36,576 bases of DNA from an uncultured Alphaproteobacteria bacterium (GTDB lineage: Bacteria > Pseudomonadota > Alphaproteobacteria > Bin95): contig CALLKY010000081.1 of assembly GCA_938083135.1 (NCBI GenBank), positions 1 through 36,576 on the forward strand, read 5' to 3'. The notes under the pieces were generated by a model. The model was not told the origin of the DNA, searched no databases, and saw only the letters and a program-made list of their open reading frames with translations. Positions 16,204-24,740 of the stretch are shown in pieces. Every line of letters starts with the position of its first letter. The first letter of the stretch is position 1. The position numbers and the translations under genes were made by a program.

Positions 16204-16977
16204 ATGATTGACTATGGATTGACGGATAAGGTCGCAATCGTCACTGGCGGCAGTGATGGGCTTGGGCGGGCTACGGCGAAATTGTTGGCGGCGGAAGGTG
16301 CTAAGGTCGTGATTTGTGGGCGCCGGGAAGATTACCTGAAAAACGCTGCCCAAACGCTGTCACAGGAAAGCGGCGGCACGGTCGTTGCCGTTCGGGCGGA
16401 CGTATCCGACGGTGCCGATTGCGAGAACCTGATCAACGCGACCATAGAACAGTTCGGACGTCTCGATATCCTGATCAACAATGCGGGCACATCTGCGGCG
16501 GCGTCATTGGAAGCGGTTAGCGACGAATCCTGGCAGGCTGATTTTGACCTGAAAGTCATGGCCGCCGTCCGGCTTTGCCGCATGGCGCTCCCGCATTTCC
16601 GCGCTGTTGGCGGTGGCTCCATCATCAATGCAGCAATTGGCGGCGGCAAAGCGCCGGGGCCGAACCAACTCCCAACATCACTGACCCGCGCGGCAGGTCT
16701 CAACCTCACGAAATCCTTGGCGAACGCCTATGCGGCGGAGAATGTGCGCGTCAACGCGATCTGCATTGGCCGCATTAAGAGCGCGCAATTGGAAGCCCGG
16801 GCAGGCAATAAGCCGCTGGATGAATTCTATGCGGACATGGGCAAGATCGTCCCCATGGGCCGCGTTGGTGAGGCTGATGATTACGCTCACCTAGCTGCAT
16901 TTCTGTGCTCCAAAGTCGGCAGCTATATCACCGGAACAGCCGTCAACCTGGACGGCGGCATGTGCGCGACCCTGTAA
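16204..16977 (+). CDS. SDR-fold oxidoreductase with substituted catalytic residues
   Basis: A 257-residue SDR with an intact NAD(P) loop TGGSDGLG (14-21), NNAG (92-95) and the VNAICIGRI and NLDGG ends. The active site departs from the classical pattern: where Ser...YxxxK is expected the sequence is NAAIGGGK...TSLTR, so Tyr is Thr158 and Lys is Arg162. Related FabG-like SDR subgroups without YxxxK exist; their chemistry is unclear. It overlaps the next gene by one base (TAATG), so the two are co-translated. Start ATG 16204 has AGGGAG upstream. Confidence 0.83.
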   Translation: MIDYGLTDKVAIVTGGSDGLGRATAKLLAAEGAKVVICGRREDYLKNAAQTLSQESGGTVVAVRADVSDGADCENLINATIEQFGRLDILINNAGTSAAASLEAVSDESWQADFDLKVMAAVRLCRMALPHFRAVGGGSIINAAIGGGKAPGPNQLPTSLTRAAGLNLTKSLANAYAAENVRVNAICIGRIKSAQLEARAGNKPLDEFYADMGKIVPMGRVGEADDYAHLAAFLCSKVGSYITGTAVNLDGGMCATL

Positions 16978-17591
16978 TGGGTAAGCGCTATGACGCCGTC
17001 ATTTTTGACCTGCTGACGGCGCTCATCGATAGCTGGACGCTCTGGAATGATGTGGCCGGTTCCGATGAAGACGGCATGCGCTGGCGCCAAGCCTATCTCA
17101 GGCTGACCTACGGTGCCGGCGTCTACCGGCCTTACGAGACGATTGTTGCGGAAGCGGCAATGGCTGCGGGCATCGGGCCAGACACACCGGACGCACTCAC
17201 CCGCCGCTGGGCGGAGTTGCAGCCCTGGCCGGAAGCGGTGAGCGTGGTCGAAGCGTTGGCAGGCCGCGCTAAGCTTGGCGTCGTCACCAACTGCTCCATC
17301 GTGATGGGGCGGGCGGCGGCGGCGCGGGTATCCCCCGCCTTCGATGTTGTGATGACAGCGGAGGAGGCCGGGTTCTACAAACCTCGCGCGGAGCCCTATG
17401 CGGCAACGCTTGCGGTGATGGATATGGACCCAGCCCGGGTCTTGTTCGTGGCAGGGTCTGCGGCTGATGTACCGGGGGCGATGGCGCTTGGCATGCCGGT
17501 CTACTGGCACAATCGCATCAGCGTTAAAGCGGAGGCAGAGCCGCTGTATCACGAGCGTTCGCTCGACCGCTTGCTTGAGATTGTCCAGTAG
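16977..17591 (+). CDS. HAD-family hydrolase, haloacid dehalogenase-like
   Basis: A 204-residue HAD protein. Motif I is F-D11-L-L-T-A-L: the nucleophile Asp11 is present, but the second Asp of phosphatase-type DxD is Leu. That is the pattern of L-2-haloacid dehalogenases (DAYGTL type). VVTNCS gives motif II, the KPRAEPY block motif III, and VLFVAGSAADVPGA replaces the usual acidic motif IV (GDxxxxD) with only one Asp. A hydrolase of the dehalogenase branch is likely, with altered acid residues. The start ATG 16977 overlaps the SDR stop. Confidence 0.82.
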   Translation: MGKRYDAVIFDLLTALIDSWTLWNDVAGSDEDGMRWRQAYLRLTYGAGVYRPYETIVAEAAMAAGIGPDTPDALTRRWAELQPWPEAVSVVEALAGRAKLGVVTNCSIVMGRAAAARVSPAFDVVMTAEEAGFYKPRAEPYAATLAVMDMDPARVLFVAGSAADVPGAMALGMPVYWHNRISVKAEAEPLYHERSLDRLLEIVQ

Positions 17592-17658
17592 CCCCTACAT
17601 TGCTTTCGACCCGACGGAACGGCATGGTCTCCCGCAGCACCATATAGGGAGCCAAGCA

Positions 17659-18066
17659 ATGGCTGAAATTACAGGTAAATGCCTCTGTGGAGAGATTTCT
17701 TTCAGCGGTGATGTTGATATCAAGATGATGGCGAATTGCCATTGCAAGGATTGCCGGGCCGCCACGGGCGCTGCTTATGGCACGCTGATTTTTGTTGATC
17801 CAAACGAACTAAACGTCACCGGTGCGCCCAAGGTCTTCAAGCACAAAGCTGACAGCGGTGCCGATATGGAAAAGCACTTCTGCCCGAACTGCGGCTCTCA
17901 ACTGTTTGGCCGGAATTCAAACCGCCCGACCATGATCAGCTTGCGCGCAGGCATGGTCGATCAGACCGATCTCGTGAAGCCTGCTGTCAACGTCTACATG
18001 CAAAGCCGCATTCCCTCGACGCCAATCGATCCGGCGTTAAAGGCTTTCGACAAAATGCCCGGCTAA
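17659..18066 (+). CDS. GFA-family (glutathione-dependent formaldehyde-activating, CENP-V fold) zinc protein
   Basis: A 135-residue Mss4-like zinc-binding protein. The cysteines are arranged as in the GFA family: C8-L-C10, C27-H-C29-x-x-C32 and C75-P-N-C78. Few members have proven activity; one was described as an S-hydroxymethyl-glutathione synthase, so the formaldehyde role should not be assumed. The ATG at 17659 follows GGGAGC with good spacing. It is the last gene of the short plus-strand run and converges with the monooxygenase, their stops being 2 bp apart. Confidence 0.88.
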   Translation: MAEITGKCLCGEISFSGDVDIKMMANCHCKDCRAATGAAYGTLIFVDPNELNVTGAPKVFKHKADSGADMEKHFCPNCGSQLFGRNSNRPTMISLRAGMVDQTDLVKPAVNVYMQSRIPSTPIDPALKAFDKMPG

Positions 18067-18068
18067 GT

Positions 18069-19586
18069 TTATTCGGCGGCGACGCTGCTTTGGGATTTGG
18101 CGCGATATTGGAAAACTTCGTCGGTCAGATCGATGGCTGGGAATTCGTCCTTTTCGCGCCAATGATCCTGGGTATGCCGCCAGTCCCGGGACTCGCCGCG
18201 CTTCGGCAAAAGGTCCTTGGCACGGAGCAGATATCCAGGATTAAAGTCCTCGTCGTCGACCCATGAGTGGAGTTCCATATCCTGCTCATGGGGGCGAAGT
18301 TCTGGGCGCATGCTTGCCGCACCCGTGTCCCGCATATGGTTCAGTATGCGGCAGACAAAATCAGCGATGATCTCACTGCGGAGAGTCCAGCTGCCCCGGA
18401 AATAACCGAACACATAGGCCAAGTTTGGGATGCCAGTGAACATCGTGCCTTTGAAGGTCACTGTTTCATTGAACGCAAACGGCTGGCCGTCTTTCGAAAA
18501 GCCAATATCGCCCATGGCGTTCATATTGAATCCAGTTGCGGTGACAATAACGTCCGCTTTCAAGGTCTCGCCGGATTTGAGCTGTATGCCATCTTCAGTG
18601 AACCGCTCAATGTGATCGGTGACGACGGAGGCTTTGCCCTCCGCAATCCGCTTGAACAGGTCCGCGTCCGGCACGAAGGCGATACGCTGGCGCCAGGGGC
18701 GGTAATCGGGTGCGAAGTGCTTCTCCACATCAAAATCAGGACCGAGTAAATTCCGGATATTGGCAATCAGGTCACGGCGGACCACGTCCGGCTTGGCGCG
18801 GCAGAGCTTGGTGAATGCCGTCTGCTCATATTGGATTTTGCGGCGGACGATCTCGTGAATCCAGGTCTCATCGACCTGTAATTCGCGCAGCTCCTCAGCG
18901 ATCTCAATCGCATTCCGCCCGGTGCGGAAATATGTGGGCGTGCGCTGTAGCATCGTGACGTGGGCCGCTTTGTCAGTCATCGCGGGCACAACGGTCGCCG
19001 CCGTAGCACCGGAGCCGATGACAACGACATTCTTGCCGGAATAGTCCAGATCATCAGGCCAGTTTTCCGGGTGGGCGATGGTACCTTTGAAGTCCGCCAT
19101 GCCCGGCCATTCCGGTGTGAAGCCCTCATTGTGGCGGTAATAGCCTTGGCACATGAACAGGAAATTCGCAGTGAACTGCACCGGCTCATCAATGTCCGTG
19201 CGGATGGCATCAATCGTCCAAAGGCTATCGGCCTCTGACCAGTCGGCCGTGAGGATTTTGTGTTGGTAGCGGATATGCTGCGCCAGATCGTTTTCTTCGA
19301 TCACGTCGCCCATATAGGCCAGAATTTCTTCCGCCGTCGCGATGGGCGGGCCGATCCAGGGCTTGAAGCGATAGCCGAACGTGTGCAAATCGCTGTCGGA
19401 CCGGATGCCCGGTGAGCGATGGGTCCACCAGGTGCCGCCAAAGCTTTTCTCAGACTCCAGCACGACAATGCTGTGATCCGGGCATTGCTCGCCAATATGG
19501 TAAGCCGCCGCCACACCGGATATTCCGGCACCGACGATCAGGCAATCAACATGTTCGGTCGTTTGGGGCGCAATGCTGTCAGGCAC
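18069..19586 (-). CDS. Flavin-containing Baeyer-Villiger-like monooxygenase (second copy)
   Basis: The 505-residue protein has FAD Rossmann GAGISG (19-24), GGTWWTHRSPGIRSDSD (about 50-66), the fingerprint FKGTIAHPENWP (166-177, FxGxxxHxxxWP) and NADPH Rossmann GSGATA (191-196). The SPGIRSDSDLHTFGYRFKPW block places it in the branch of FAD-dependent oxidoreductases of mycobacterial EthA type, distinct from the cyclohexanone-monooxygenase-like enzyme at 2.8 kb. It heads away from a minus-strand series of dehydrogenases that could process its products (inference). Confidence 0.9.
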   Translation of the reverse strand: MPDSIAPQTTEHVDCLIVGAGISGVAAAYHIGEQCPDHSIVVLESEKSFGGTWWTHRSPGIRSDSDLHTFGYRFKPWIGPPIATAEEILAYMGDVIEENDLAQHIRYQHKILTADWSEADSLWTIDAIRTDIDEPVQFTANFLFMCQGYYRHNEGFTPEWPGMADFKGTIAHPENWPDDLDYSGKNVVVIGSGATAATVVPAMTDKAAHVTMLQRTPTYFRTGRNAIEIAEELRELQVDETWIHEIVRRKIQYEQTAFTKLCRAKPDVVRRDLIANIRNLLGPDFDVEKHFAPDYRPWRQRIAFVPDADLFKRIAEGKASVVTDHIERFTEDGIQLKSGETLKADVIVTATGFNMNAMGDIGFSKDGQPFAFNETVTFKGTMFTGIPNLAYVFGYFRGSWTLRSEIIADFVCRILNHMRDTGAASMRPELRPHEQDMELHSWVDDEDFNPGYLLRAKDLLPKRGESRDWRHTQDHWREKDEFPAIDLTDEVFQYRAKSQSSVAAE

Positions 19587-19648
19587 GGGGGCAAGTCCTT
19601 CGCTGGAGTGAGCGGCTAAGTATAGTGGACAGCGCCGAAAACGCAGCC

Positions 19649-20344
19649 CTACCAGTTTTCCCCAAATGGCCGGAGTTCGATGAGGAAGCTCCAGGTGGAT
19701 TTGGGCTGGTGCGCCAGATGATAAATCTCGCCGGCTAGGTCGTCCGGCTTGGCGTAGAAATCATCTGGGTAGTCTGGCCAGCGCTTGCGGGCGAACGGCA
19801 TGTCGATAACGGCGTCAATCACGACATAGGCTACGTGAATGCCTTTCGGCCCCAAGTCCCGCGCCAAAGCCTCGGCGACCATGCGCTGGGCGGCTTTGGT
19901 GGGGGTCCAGCCAATGAACCCCGGCTTGCCACGCATTGCCCCGGTATTGCCGGTGCAGATGATGGCACCTGATCCGCGCGCCTCCATCCCCGGTCCAAGT
20001 GTTTTCGCCGTCGCAAGCAATCCGCCAGCGTTCACCCGGAAGTTTCGCTCGAAGTCCTTCAGGTCGATCTGATCATAGGTCCCGCGACTGGCCAGCGTTG
20101 CGTTGTAGATGACCACATCTGGCGTGCCGTGCGCCGCTTCGATTTCGCGGAGCGTTGCGCAGAAGGCTTCGGTATCGCCAATATCGACAGCATGGCCGGA
20201 TGTGCCTGGAATATCGCGTTCCCACGATTCAAGCCGCCCGGAATGGCGCGCGATCATCGAGACATGATAGCCCTCCGCCGCGAACTTGCGGACGGTTGCG
20301 AGGCCCGTGCCAGGCCCGACGCCAATGACGAGGCAATGCTTCAT
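19649..20344 (-). CDS. SDR-fold protein lacking the catalytic Tyr
   Basis: A 231-residue protein with a modified cofactor loop GVGPGTG (8-14). The catalytic motif position reads W146-T-P-T-K150 instead of YxxxK, and the usual Ser region reads ICTGNTGAM. The tail HVAYVVIDAVIDMPFAR belongs to an SDR subgroup seen in proteobacteria whose reaction is unknown. A redox role with altered chemistry, or a non-enzymatic role, is possible. It ends 7 bp after the alcohol dehydrogenase gene begins its tail and is probably in the same operon. Confidence 0.8.
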   Translation of the reverse strand: MKHCLVIGVGPGTGLATVRKFAAEGYHVSMIARHSGRLESWERDIPGTSGHAVDIGDTEAFCATLREIEAAHGTPDVVIYNATLASRGTYDQIDLKDFERNFRVNAGGLLATAKTLGPGMEARGSGAIICTGNTGAMRGKPGFIGWTPTKAAQRMVAEALARDLGPKGIHVAYVVIDAVIDMPFARKRWPDYPDDFYAKPDDLAGEIYHLAHQPKSTWSFLIELRPFGENW

Positions 20345-20351
20345 GCGCTGA

Positions 20352-21449
20352 TCAATTGAACATTATGACGGACCGCGCGATCTCGCCCTTCTTCATCTCA
20401 ACGAAGGCCTCGTTGATGTCTTCAAGCTGGATGTGCTGGGAGACCAGTTCATCCAATTTCAGGCGGCCCTGCATGTAGAAATCGATGTAGCGGGGCATAT
20501 CCACCCGGAAGCGGTTGGAGCCCATGGTGGAGCCTTGTATTTTCTTTTCGCGCAGAAACTCCGGCCCATGGAGCTCGATCTTGGTGCCGACCGGGATCAT
20601 GCCGATGATGGTGGCGGTGCCGCCGGGGCGGATCATGCGGAAGGCGTCCTCCGCCGTCTGCTTCAGGCCAATGGCTTCAAAGGCATGATGCACACCACCA
20701 CCGCCAACCAGATTGCGCACCTGCTTCACAGGGTCCCCGTCTGCCGGGTTCACAACGTCTGTAGCACCGAATTCTTTGGCGAGATTCAGCTTGGTCGCTG
20801 AAAGGTCCACTGCGATCACACGGCTGGCACCTGCGATTGCAGCGCCATTAATGGCAGATAGGCCAACGCCGCCGCAGCCGATAACGGCTACTGTGCACCC
20901 AGCTTCAATCCGTGCCGTGTTCTGCACAGCACCGACACCCGTCGTGACGCCGCAGCCGATCAGTGCAGCCTTATCCATGGGCATGTCATCCCGCACTTTG
21001 ACGGCGGCATGTTCATGGACCAGCATTCGTTCCGCGAAGGATGAGAGCTGCGCGAACTGGTAAATTTCCTGGTCGCCTTGGCTCAAACGCGGGCGCTCGT
21101 TCTCAGACCGCATGCGGGATGGGTTTTCGCAAAGCGACATCTGGCCGGACAGGCAATATTCGCAATTACCGCAGAAAACACTAAGGCAGGTAATGACCGT
21201 ATCGCCGACTTTCAGGTCCGTCACCTGGTCGCCAACGGCCTCAATAATGCCTGCAGATTCATGGCCAAGCACCGTTGGATATTTCCAGGGGTAGGAGCCT
21301 TCAGCCATGTGCAGGTCTGAATGGCACACCCCGCAGGCCTTTGTTTTAACGCGAATTTCGCGGGGGCCTGGATCATCGACCATGATGGTTTCAATCGTCA
21401 GCGGTGTATTGGTTTCACGCAGAACTGCGGCTTTGGCTTCGACGGGCAT
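20352..21449 (-). CDS. Zinc-dependent alcohol dehydrogenase (medium-chain)
   Basis: The 365-residue MDR enzyme has catalytic zinc ligands in C39-GVCHSD, G-H63-E64 and the LIGCGVTTG block, and structural zinc ligands C93, C96, C99 and C107 (CGNCEYCLSGQMSLC). The NAD-binding loop VIGCGGVGLSAI is followed by an acidic end of beta-2 (VDLSATK), favouring NAD over NADP. It should interconvert alcohols and aldehydes. The length and the TTGVGAVQNTA block are close to class III and aryl-alcohol dehydrogenases. It lies between two SDR genes on the same strand. Confidence 0.92.
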   Translation of the reverse strand: MPVEAKAAVLRETNTPLTIETIMVDDPGPREIRVKTKACGVCHSDLHMAEGSYPWKYPTVLGHESAGIIEAVGDQVTDLKVGDTVITCLSVFCGNCEYCLSGQMSLCENPSRMRSENERPRLSQGDQEIYQFAQLSSFAERMLVHEHAAVKVRDDMPMDKAALIGCGVTTGVGAVQNTARIEAGCTVAVIGCGGVGLSAINGAAIAGASRVIAVDLSATKLNLAKEFGATDVVNPADGDPVKQVRNLVGGGGVHHAFEAIGLKQTAEDAFRMIRPGGTATIIGMIPVGTKIELHGPEFLREKKIQGSTMGSNRFRVDMPRYIDFYMQGRLKLDELVSQHIQLEDINEAFVEMKKGEIARSVIMFN

Positions 21450-21473
21450 GGGTTTCAGGCTCCCTGGGTACGA

Positions 21474-22256
21474 TTAGTTTTTCTTGTTTCCGGCATAGGT
21501 CGTATAGGCGAGGCCCGCAAGCCAGCCATTGTCGACGGGTAGTGTTGTGCCAGTGATGGCACGGGCAGCATCACCGCAAAGGAACAGAATGGCGTCTGCG
21601 ATCTCGTCCGGCTCAACAATGCGACGGAGCGGCTTTTGGCCCTCCATGACTGACGTGTCGCGCTCACCTGCTTCGACGCGGGCCTTCAGGGCTTCTGTCA
21701 TAACGAAGCCCGGTGCCACTGCGTTCACCCGCACGCCGCGTGGGCCTAGGTCGCCTGCCAACACTTTGGTGATTTGGTGGATGGCGGCTTTGGAGGGGCT
21801 GTAGGCTGGAAGCGGAAACATCTCAAACCCAGCGATGGAGCCAATGTTGACGATCGCCCCTTTGCCGCGCCCCGCCATGACGGGACCAAACGCCCGGCAG
21901 CAGAGATATGTGCCGCGATAATTCACGTTCCACACCCGGTCGTGCTCCACTAGTTCCATGTCCTCAACGCGGCTGCCGTTCTGCAGAATACCAGCGCAAT
22001 TCACGAGCGCGCCTGTTGGGCCGATGCGTTCTGCCGCTTTCAGCAATGCGGTGACCGAGAGCTCGTCTGCTACATCCACATGGAGGACAGAGGCTGTGCC
22101 GCCCTCTGCCTCAATCTGCATCTTGGTCTCACCAGCGCCGGCATCATTGATGTCAGCGACAATGACATGATCGCCGATGCTGGCGAACTTCTTTGCGGTG
22201 GCGCGGCCAATGCCGCTGCCACCGCCGGTTACGACAGAGGTGCGAGCAGGAATCAT
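21474..22256 (-). CDS. Classical short-chain dehydrogenase/reductase (FabG-like)
   Basis: A 260-residue SDR with cofactor loop TGGGSGIG (about 9-16), the NCAG motif, SIAGFEMFPLPAYSPSK carrying the Ser and Tyr-x-x-x-Lys triad, and the PVDNGWLAG end. The acidic residue after beta-2 (VADIND) suggests NAD(H). Its ATG overlaps the stop of the RidA-like gene upstream as ATGA, so the two are translationally coupled. The substrate is unknown. Confidence 0.9.
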   Translation of the reverse strand: MIPARTSVVTGGGSGIGRATAKKFASIGDHVIVADINDAGAGETKMQIEAEGGTASVLHVDVADELSVTALLKAAERIGPTGALVNCAGILQNGSRVEDMELVEHDRVWNVNYRGTYLCCRAFGPVMAGRGKGAIVNIGSIAGFEMFPLPAYSPSKAAIHQITKVLAGDLGPRGVRVNAVAPGFVMTEALKARVEAGERDTSVMEGQKPLRRIVEPDEIADAILFLCGDAARAITGTTLPVDNGWLAGLAYTTYAGNKKN

Positions 22257-22669
22257 TGTAGCGTCCTTGAGCAGCCAATATGGGCGATGGCTTCAATCTC
22301 TACGGTCACGGCAGGGTCAGCCAGCTTGGAGACTTCCACCAGCGAAGAAGATGGGAAGTCGCCCTCAAAGAACTCAGACCGCGCTTGCCAGACCTGCTCG
22401 CGTCGGCGGATATCCGTCACGAATACGGTTAGCTTAACGATGTCCGCCATGCTACCGCCAGCAGCTTCAACCAGGGCTTTGATCTTGGTGAAGATCGCTA
22501 AGCTCTGCAGGTAGTCATTCGGGCCATTGACGTCTGTCCCGCCGCCATCTGCCGCCCTGCCAGTCTGGCCTGAGATATAGGCGATGTCGCCGACAACGAG
22601 GCAGTTTGACCAGCGCTTTTCTGTTGGTTCAGGCGCGCCAGGGGCTGTTACGCGGCGGATTTGAGACAT
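22253..22669 (-). CDS. RidA/YjgF/YER057c/UK114-family protein without the key Arg
   Basis: A 138-residue RidA-fold protein with VGDIAYISGQTGR, the IVKLTVFVTDI block and the EIEAIA end. Canonical RidA uses an Arg in the R-x-x-V-E-V motif to hydrolyse reactive enamine/imine intermediates. Here that position is Ser108 (FPSSSLVEV), so classic imine deaminase activity is unlikely. Other subgroups of the superfamily act on different substrates or bind ligands. It is co-translated with the SDR at 21474. Confidence 0.87.
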   Translation of the reverse strand: MSQIRRVTAPGAPEPTEKRWSNCLVVGDIAYISGQTGRAADGGGTDVNGPNDYLQSLAIFTKIKALVEAAGGSMADIVKLTVFVTDIRRREQVWQARSEFFEGDFPSSSLVEVSKLADPAVTVEIEAIAHIGCSRTLQ

Positions 22670-22678
22670 ATGCGGCTC

Positions 22679-23851
22679 CTAGTTTGATTTGGCTTGCGGG
22701 GTGATAACCAGGGCCGTGGCAATATTGGCATCAAGATTGCCAATCTCCACCTGCCCATCGGCTAACCCGCGCGCGACCATGCCCATTTGTGTATGCCCGG
22801 CCATGTTGACGGCCCAATGGGCTTTCGCATCGCCATAGAAGGCCGGGTCCAGCAGCATCATCTGCGCGTCATAGAGCGATACCTTATTGCTCGTCGCCAC
22901 GATATAAAGCCGACGTTCTGGCCCATCTGCTTCAGCATTGGCGGCGTCGGCTGCGATATCTGGTGCGTCTGTCGCGAAGATCGTGCGGAACGTTGCACGG
23001 CGGGCCAGGGAGCGGCGGCATACGCCAGATTTCGGCGGTTCATCTGCGAGGCAGGCGAGATCGCCGCCTTCGGCTCGCATATCCTTATAATCCTGATCTT
23101 CGATTTCGATGATGCGGGGGCCAACCTGCACCAAATCATCGCACGCTTGGACCCGCTCACGCTTCTTCTCGGACCATTCCTGGATTGAGAACTTGCCAGA
23201 TTGGGTGAACCAAAACGCCGCTGGGACTTGTACCTTCTCCTTGGCCCAGCGCACTTTGTCGTCCAGGCATAGGAACGTGCTAAGTGATGGATATGGATCC
23301 AGCGCCACGACTTTGCCGTTGACGAATGCGGCACCGACAGGTTCCGGGCGTCCTGCACCCCTGGACCATCCAGCATTGGCGATGGCTTTCACTTCTGGCC
23401 CCAAGACTTCGGTCAAAGTGCGCATGGAATAGCGGACGGCTGCCCCAGCCGACTTACCGCTGCGGGAGACCGAGCGTGACACGCCGCCTTTGGTTGCGGG
23501 TGCGGATTCGATCGTGTCGCGGACGTCGATCAGATCAATTTTGTATTTGGCCTTGTTCACGCGGAGAGCGGTGAAGCATACGGAGCGTGCCGGGGCTTCC
23601 TTTTCCTCGCCGGTTTTCTGGTCCGTGAATTTGATCGCGGGCAGCGTATACCTGCCATCCTTAATGACCTCAAGGCCTTCAACACCTGGGAGTGCCTGCC
23701 AAGCCAAGTTGGTTTTTATGGCGCAGGCGGGTTCTGGCGGTTTCTCTTCTGCCGCTATGGCTGGGTGCGCGAAAGCCAAGGCGGCGAAGCCGACCGATAA
23801 GGCCGTGCCCAAGCGTGAATGCAGGCGTCTATTAATCAATGACGATCTCAT
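22679..23851 (-). CDS. Exported phosphodiester glycosidase-like (NAGPA/DUF2233) protein
   Basis: The ATG at 23851 gives a 390-residue protein with a signal peptide (hydrophobic ALSVGFAALAFAHPAIA after a basic N-region). It fits the NAGPA/DUF2233 pattern: ANAGWSRGAGRPEPVGAAFV corresponds to the NAGFF...PVG block, RATFRTIFATD to the R-x-A-I-G strand, and RRLYIVATSNKVSLYDAQMM to the later conserved strand and helix. The final NLDGG motif is replaced by AVNMAGHTQ, so catalysis is uncertain. Relatives remove GlcNAc-1-phosphodiester caps or act in exopolysaccharide metabolism. An upstream in-frame start at 24031 lies inside the preceding gene and is rejected. It overlaps that gene by 20 bp. Confidence 0.62.
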   Translation of the reverse strand: MRSSLINRRLHSRLGTALSVGFAALAFAHPAIAAEEKPPEPACAIKTNLAWQALPGVEGLEVIKDGRYTLPAIKFTDQKTGEEKEAPARSVCFTALRVNKAKYKIDLIDVRDTIESAPATKGGVSRSVSRSGKSAGAAVRYSMRTLTEVLGPEVKAIANAGWSRGAGRPEPVGAAFVNGKVVALDPYPSLSTFLCLDDKVRWAKEKVQVPAAFWFTQSGKFSIQEWSEKKRERVQACDDLVQVGPRIIEIEDQDYKDMRAEGGDLACLADEPPKSGVCRRSLARRATFRTIFATDAPDIAADAANAEADGPERRLYIVATSNKVSLYDAQMMLLDPAFYGDAKAHWAVNMAGHTQMGMVARGLADGQVEIGNLDANIATALVITPQAKSN

Positions 23852-24713
23852 TTGCTGGCTCCGGCGGTTTGGGCGGAGGCGGGGCGGGGGAAGGACGCGT
23901 GCTCGGAATGACCGGCAGCGTTGGGCTAGAACGGCCACCAGATTTTGCCGGGGGCGCTTGCTTTGTCGTGGCGGTAATCTCATTCGCGACGATGATGCTG
24001 ACATTGGCGACAATCTCAATCGAGTCGACAAGATGGTTGCCGGGGGTGATTGTCAGCTCAAAAATCTCCCATTCAGCGCCGTCAGGGAACGTCAACATCG
24101 GTGTGATGTCGAACTGTTGGTCCGTCAGGATACGTTGCTCGCGCACGCTGGACCGGATGTTGAACGGCTGGGACTTCGCCTGGAATGCCGTGAACAAATC
24201 TGACCGGCTGGTATCTTTGATGATATTGCGCGACGTCGCGTACAGGAACACGCGCTGGTTCCTATGGGCAACGAAGGTGATGGTTTTCTCCAGGCCTTCG
24301 CGGTCGGCGCTGGAGAAGCGCACCTGATTGCGGAATATGCCATCGGCGCGGCCATATTCTGACTCCAGAATATCAAGGCGCTGAATTTCCTCTGCGATCA
24401 GCGCCTGCACCTTGGTACGGAGCTGCTGATCTTCAGAATTCAGCAGCGACGACAGCATGTAGGCGTCGAGCGGGTTGGCGCGGTCTTTGTTTTCGTCATC
24501 CGGCTTGAAGTTTTCTTCATTGGTGACGATACCGGCGATATAGCGCGCAACCGGTGCCTCTAAATGGTCCCGAAGCAGGATGATGGCGACGATGCCAAGC
24601 ACCGGCAGCAGAATTTCCGGCGATGTTGCAGCCGAAATCACATAGTCTTTTAGCCTGCCTGCCGCAGTTTTCTTCGGCTCTGGCGGCAATGGCGGCGGCG
24701 TATCTTCGCCCAA
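23832..24713 (-). CDS. Single-span membrane protein with proline-rich tail, unknown function
   Basis: The 293-residue protein has a short proline-rich cytoplasmic start (PPPLPPEPKK), one clear transmembrane helix (about 30-50, EILLPVLGIVAIILL), a charged helical segment, then a beta-rich domain (about 120-240). It ends in a Pro-rich tail (PSPAPPPPKPPEPAN). I did not recognise the family. It overlaps the exported glycosidase-like gene by 20 bp, suggesting coupled translation and a shared envelope role (inference). Confidence 0.72.
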   Translation of the reverse strand: MGEDTPPPLPPEPKKTAAGRLKDYVISAATSPEILLPVLGIVAIILLRDHLEAPVARYIAGIVTNEENFKPDDENKDRANPLDAYMLSSLLNSEDQQLRTKVQALIAEEIQRLDILESEYGRADGIFRNQVRFSSADREGLEKTITFVAHRNQRVFLYATSRNIIKDTSRSDLFTAFQAKSQPFNIRSSVREQRILTDQQFDITPMLTFPDGAEWEIFELTITPGNHLVDSIEIVANVSIIVANEITATTKQAPPAKSGGRSSPTLPVIPSTRPSPAPPPPKPPEPANEIVID

Positions 24714-24740
24714 ATGATCCGTCCTTTAATCGACAGGCAG

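Noticed and set aside
23852-24031. 60-residue N-terminal extension of the NAGPA-like protein
   Set aside because: It lies inside the preceding gene in another frame, is Arg/Pro-rich, and would bury the signal peptide.
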